A stretch of DNA of 64,000 bases from Pseudomonas sp. A-RE-19 (GTDB lineage Bacteria > Pseudomonadota > Gammaproteobacteria > Pseudomonadales > Pseudomonadaceae): NCBI RefSeq assembly GCF_019956555.1, contig NZ_JAHBDQ010000072.1, forward strand, positions 124,001 through 188,000, in the 5' to 3' direction. Positions 61,916 through 64,000 of the stretch are shown here, piece by piece (positions within the stretch are counted from its first letter, which is position 1; the number at the start of each line of letters is the position of its first letter). Position numbers and translations under genes: made by a program. Under the pieces are notes generated by a model, which made no database searches, was not told where the DNA came from, and was given only the letters and a program-made list of their open reading frames with translations.

Positions 61916-62602
61916 CTAACTTAAAAATTGAAAAGATTCAATGTATTTTTGTTTCTTGCTGCGTGTAGGTTTGAAATGGAATATGTAATTTTGTAACCAA
62001 GTATGGTACTCAAATATTTTTGGATCTTTTTTTATGTCGATTTCATTTTCAAGATAAACGGACTTCGCATTTTCATAAACTTGTCTCCAGTTGTCGGTGT
62101 CGACAATGTGAAGTTGGTAGTGCTCTCCGCACCGCAAAATCAAATTTTGCTCTATGAGTTGGTCAAGTTCTTGGCTTTGTGCCTGGCCTTGACTCTCGTT
62201 TTCAAGTTTTTCTATGACCGATTTATGAATAAGTACTCTTGGGAATAACGATTTAGACGATTCTAGATTGTATGCGTCTGTTAGTGCATGGCTGTACGTT
62301 ATATGTTGGTTTTCAAAGTGCTTATTATAAGCTATGCCTCCTCTTATCAATAAGCCATTTTCCAAAAATCTAAGGTAAACATCTTTCGTTGCTTTTAAAA
62401 ATCCTACTATGTTGGAGGAAGAACTCATAAAGAGTGAATCAGATATACTTTTGTGTCTTAGTGTTGCAAGGTCGATTTGCTCAAAGGCTCTATAGGATGT
62501 TATTAGTTTTTCTTTAAATACTTCGGTGCCGTTTTGTTCGTCCTTGCTTAAATAGTAGCGATAACCCATGACGTCCAAGAATGCAAAGTATGAGTAGGCC
62601 AT
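61916..62602 (-). CDS. Nucleotide cyclase-like domain protein of unknown function
   Basis: 228-aa protein coded in AT-rich DNA. FLDVMGYRYYL at the N-terminus, ISDSLFM near residue 53 and LLIRGGIAYNK near 84 follow the pattern of class III cyclase-homology domains (first Asp, second Asp, R-x-GI). HALTDAYNLES and PRVLIHKSVIEKL continue the fold. Catalytic competence cannot be judged. ATG 62602 overlaps the parA-like stop by one base (TGATG), so the two are one translation unit. Family not named with certainty. Confidence 0.65.
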   Translation of the reverse strand: MAYSYFAFLDVMGYRYYLSKDEQNGTEVFKEKLITSYRAFEQIDLATLRHKSISDSLFMSSSSNIVGFLKATKDVYLRFLENGLLIRGGIAYNKHFENQHITYSHALTDAYNLESSKSLFPRVLIHKSVIEKLENESQGQAQSQELDQLIEQNLILRCGEHYQLHIVDTDNWRQVYENAKSVYLENEIDIKKDPKIFEYHTWLQNYIFHFKPTRSKKQKYIESFQFLS

Positions 62603-63654
62603 CACTCAATAGCCTCGGTGATTTTTTGGATTTCGCTCCGATAAGCTTTTATTTTCTTTTCCCAAGGCGCCCAGACACTTCCATAAAACTGAATGCCACT
62701 TTTTGACGCTAGTGCTGAGTCAGACTGGGTAAGGTCAAAGATGGCTTTTCCTAGCATTTGAGAAACTGGGACAAGTTGTCCAAGGTTTTCAATTGAGCAA
62801 ATTATAGGGTCGGAAATATTAGCTTTTATTCGTATTATTTTTGACCCCATAAGCTTGGATTTTATTTCGGTCTTTATTTTTTTTGACCATTTTTGATATG
62901 ATTCTTTAATTAGGGATTTATGAACCTGAAAGTTTTGATTGATTAATCCACAAAATTCTGGTGAGCCGTAATTGCTTTCAATTCCGTATGGTTCTAGTGT
63001 GCTTAGTATTATTTTGTCGTGCTTTATCCAGTCTTCTATCAGTTTGGGTAGTGTATTGATTCCCAGATAGCAAAACCTGTCTGGTGTTACAGGTATAATA
63101 AATTTGTCAGATGCCAGGAAGGCAAGTCGAGTAATCGCGCCGGTGCTTGGGCCAAGATCAATCAGAATGTAGTCGAGGTCTAGCTCCTCGCCAAGATCTT
63201 TGATCAATCTTCGGAAACTAATGTAGGTGTTTTTTTCGTTTATGTTAGTCGTGATCGCTTGGTTTATGGATGCCCCGAAGTATGGTTCAGCTTGGGCGCT
63301 GAACTCTATGTCACCTCTAATTAAGAATAATTTTGAATAGATATTTGATTCTGCAAGCTCTATTGTTTTTACATCTATTCTTGCTGCTGCGCCATCCAGT
63401 CGTGGTCTAAATACGTCAAGTATTGAGTGGCCTGGCAGTTTTTTAGATGGATCATCAAAGTAGTCGGTGTCGTTAGCAAAAAATAATTCTGTAAGATTGC
63501 ATTGAGAGTCGGCATCGATAAATAATACTTTTTTACCACTCTTTGAGAGATATGCACCAACGTTAAATAATGTAGTGGTTTTTGAAACGCCACCTTTATT
63601 GTTGTAGAAGGTGAGTGTTTTAGTGTCTTTTTTTATTTTCTTTGCTCTAGGCAT
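62602..63654 (-). CDS. ParA/Soj-type ATPase (accessory)
   Basis: 350-aa P-loop ATPase. Deviant Walker A FYNNKGGVSKTTTLFNVG (residues 17-34), LFIDADSQCNLT (switch I/A'), YILIDLGPSTGAITRLAFLASD (Walker B) and DRFCYLGI are of ParA type. C-terminal 140 aa are specific, Lys-rich. No parB or centromere repeats are adjacent, so plasmid partition is unlikely. ATG 63654 follows CTGGAG. AT-rich with rare codons, unlike neighbours. Translationally coupled to the cyclase-like gene. Confidence 0.85.
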   Translation of the reverse strand: MPRAKKIKKDTKTLTFYNNKGGVSKTTTLFNVGAYLSKSGKKVLFIDADSQCNLTELFFANDTDYFDDPSKKLPGHSILDVFRPRLDGAAARIDVKTIELAESNIYSKLFLIRGDIEFSAQAEPYFGASINQAITTNINEKNTYISFRRLIKDLGEELDLDYILIDLGPSTGAITRLAFLASDKFIIPVTPDRFCYLGINTLPKLIEDWIKHDKIILSTLEPYGIESNYGSPEFCGLINQNFQVHKSLIKESYQKWSKKIKTEIKSKLMGSKIIRIKANISDPIICSIENLGQLVPVSQMLGKAIFDLTQSDSALASKSGIQFYGSVWAPWEKKIKAYRSEIQKITEAIE

Positions 63655-63672
63655 TTTTTTGCTCCAGATGAT

Positions 63673-63695
63673 AAAAAACCCCGCATGTGCGGGGC
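63673..63695 (-). terminator. Terminator of nrdB, in the parA-like leader
   Basis: On the minus strand GCCCCGC/GCGGGG followed by six U residues. The U run ends six bases before the CTGGAG Shine-Dalgarno of the ParA-like gene. Confidence 0.85.
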
Positions 63696-63756
63696 TTTTA
63701 TTGAGCTCACCACAGTCCATGTAGGTAAGCTTTTATGTCATGGCGCTACGCCATCG

Positions 63757-64000
63757 TCAATCCCAGCTCAACGCCCCACCCGTCTGATACTCAATAACCC
63801 GCGTCTCAAAGAAATTCTTCTCTTTCTTCAAGTCCATAATCTCGCTCATCCAAGGGAACGGGTTAGTCGTCCCTGGATACTCTTCCTTCAAACCAATCTG
63901 CGACAACCGACGGTTAGCGATGAACTTCAGGTAATCCTCCATCATCGCCGCATTCATGCCCAACACCCCACGAGGCATGGTGTCACGAGCGTATTCGATC
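63757..64000 (-). CDS. nrdB: Ribonucleotide reductase beta subunit NrdB (3' end only)
   Basis: C-terminal 80 residues of class Ia ribonucleotide reductase small subunit: (IEYARDT)MPRGVLGMNAAMMEDYLKFIANRRLSQIGL...NPFPWMSEIMDLKKEKNFFETRVIEYQTGGALSWD. The conserved C-terminal region that binds NrdA is present. The start is outside the window; an apparent internal Met at 63978 is not the start. Confidence 0.93.
   Translation of the reverse strand, partial: IEYARDTMPRGVLGMNAAMMEDYLKFIANRRLSQIGLKEEYPGTTNPFPWMSEIMDLKKEKNFFETRVIEYQTGGALSWD

Noticed and set aside
62602..63654. Plasmid-type partition system
   Set aside because: No parB-like gene and no iterated centromere sites were seen near the ParA-like gene.
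63673..63720. Upstream extension of the ParA-like frame
   Set aside because: It would translate the nrdB terminator hairpin; CTGGAG and ATG 63654 are far better.
60091..64000. Complete prophage or integrative element
   Set aside because: The antirepressor-like gene and leader are phage-like, but no integrase, structural genes or attachment repeats were seen in the window.
1..64000. CRISPR array, tRNA or rRNA genes
   Set aside because: The only repeats are REP palindromes with unequal spacing; no CRISPR-type regular spacing and no cloverleaf were noticed.

Overview
The window is high-GC chromosomal DNA from a Pseudomonas of the fluorescens/putida type. The evidence is the gene order gltR-gtrS-(AGE isomerase)-gtsABCD-oprB-mutarotase-hexR-zwf-pgl-eda, which as I recall it matches the P. 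putida glucose locus, together with tandem fadD genes and about twenty Pseudomonas-type REP palindromes. Species cannot be fixed from sequence reading alone.

Region 1 (1-14.6 kb) is a complete glucose uptake and entry module. It holds the GltR/GtrS two-component system, a glucose ABC transporter with its OprB porin, a hexose-6-P mutarotase, HexR, and zwf-pgl-eda of the Entner-Doudoroff route. Two promoters (before the AGE isomerase gene and before gtsA) share the same bipartite element at identical spacing. AAnAAnAA motifs typical of Hfq/Crc translational control lie in front of several of these genes. A HexR-type dyad lies before zwf.

Region 2 (14.8-29.2 kb) holds an orphan intradiol dioxygenase, a class V aminotransferase, lipid genes (phaJ-like hydratase, alpha/beta hydrolase, fadD2, fadD1), small stress proteins (PA2169 family, CsbD), a BrkB-like membrane protein with peptide deformylase, and two GSTs around a LysR regulator. 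Region 3 (29.3-32.5 kb) is gntR-gntK-gntT, with three copies of a TAGCGCTGTC operator core. Region 4 (32.7-57.7 kb) is mixed housekeeping and accessory material: alaC, a LysE exporter, acetyltransferases, an ECF42-type sigma cassette, PACE efflux, a PiT phosphate transporter, ZntB, a chemoreceptor, a GAF histidine kinase, GlpQ, a stand-alone glutamine amidotransferase with a monooxygenase-like partner, a TetR/metallo-hydrolase pair, and AraC/TSUP.

Region 5 (57.8-63.7 kb) is an accessory block next to nrdB, whose 3' end closes the window. It carries a secreted hypothetical, a Cys-rich hypothetical, an HNH nuclease of the McrA-like type, a BRO/antirepressor-like gene behind a phage P1 c4-like RNA leader, and an AT-rich two-gene unit made of a ParA-type ATPase and a small protein resembling a nucleotide cyclase domain. 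The last two modules are the most interesting part of the window.

About twenty REP elements of two families mark most intergenic gaps up to 60.1 kb and are absent after that point, which fits later acquisition of the block beside nrdB. I see no tRNA, rRNA, CRISPR array, transposase or integrase.
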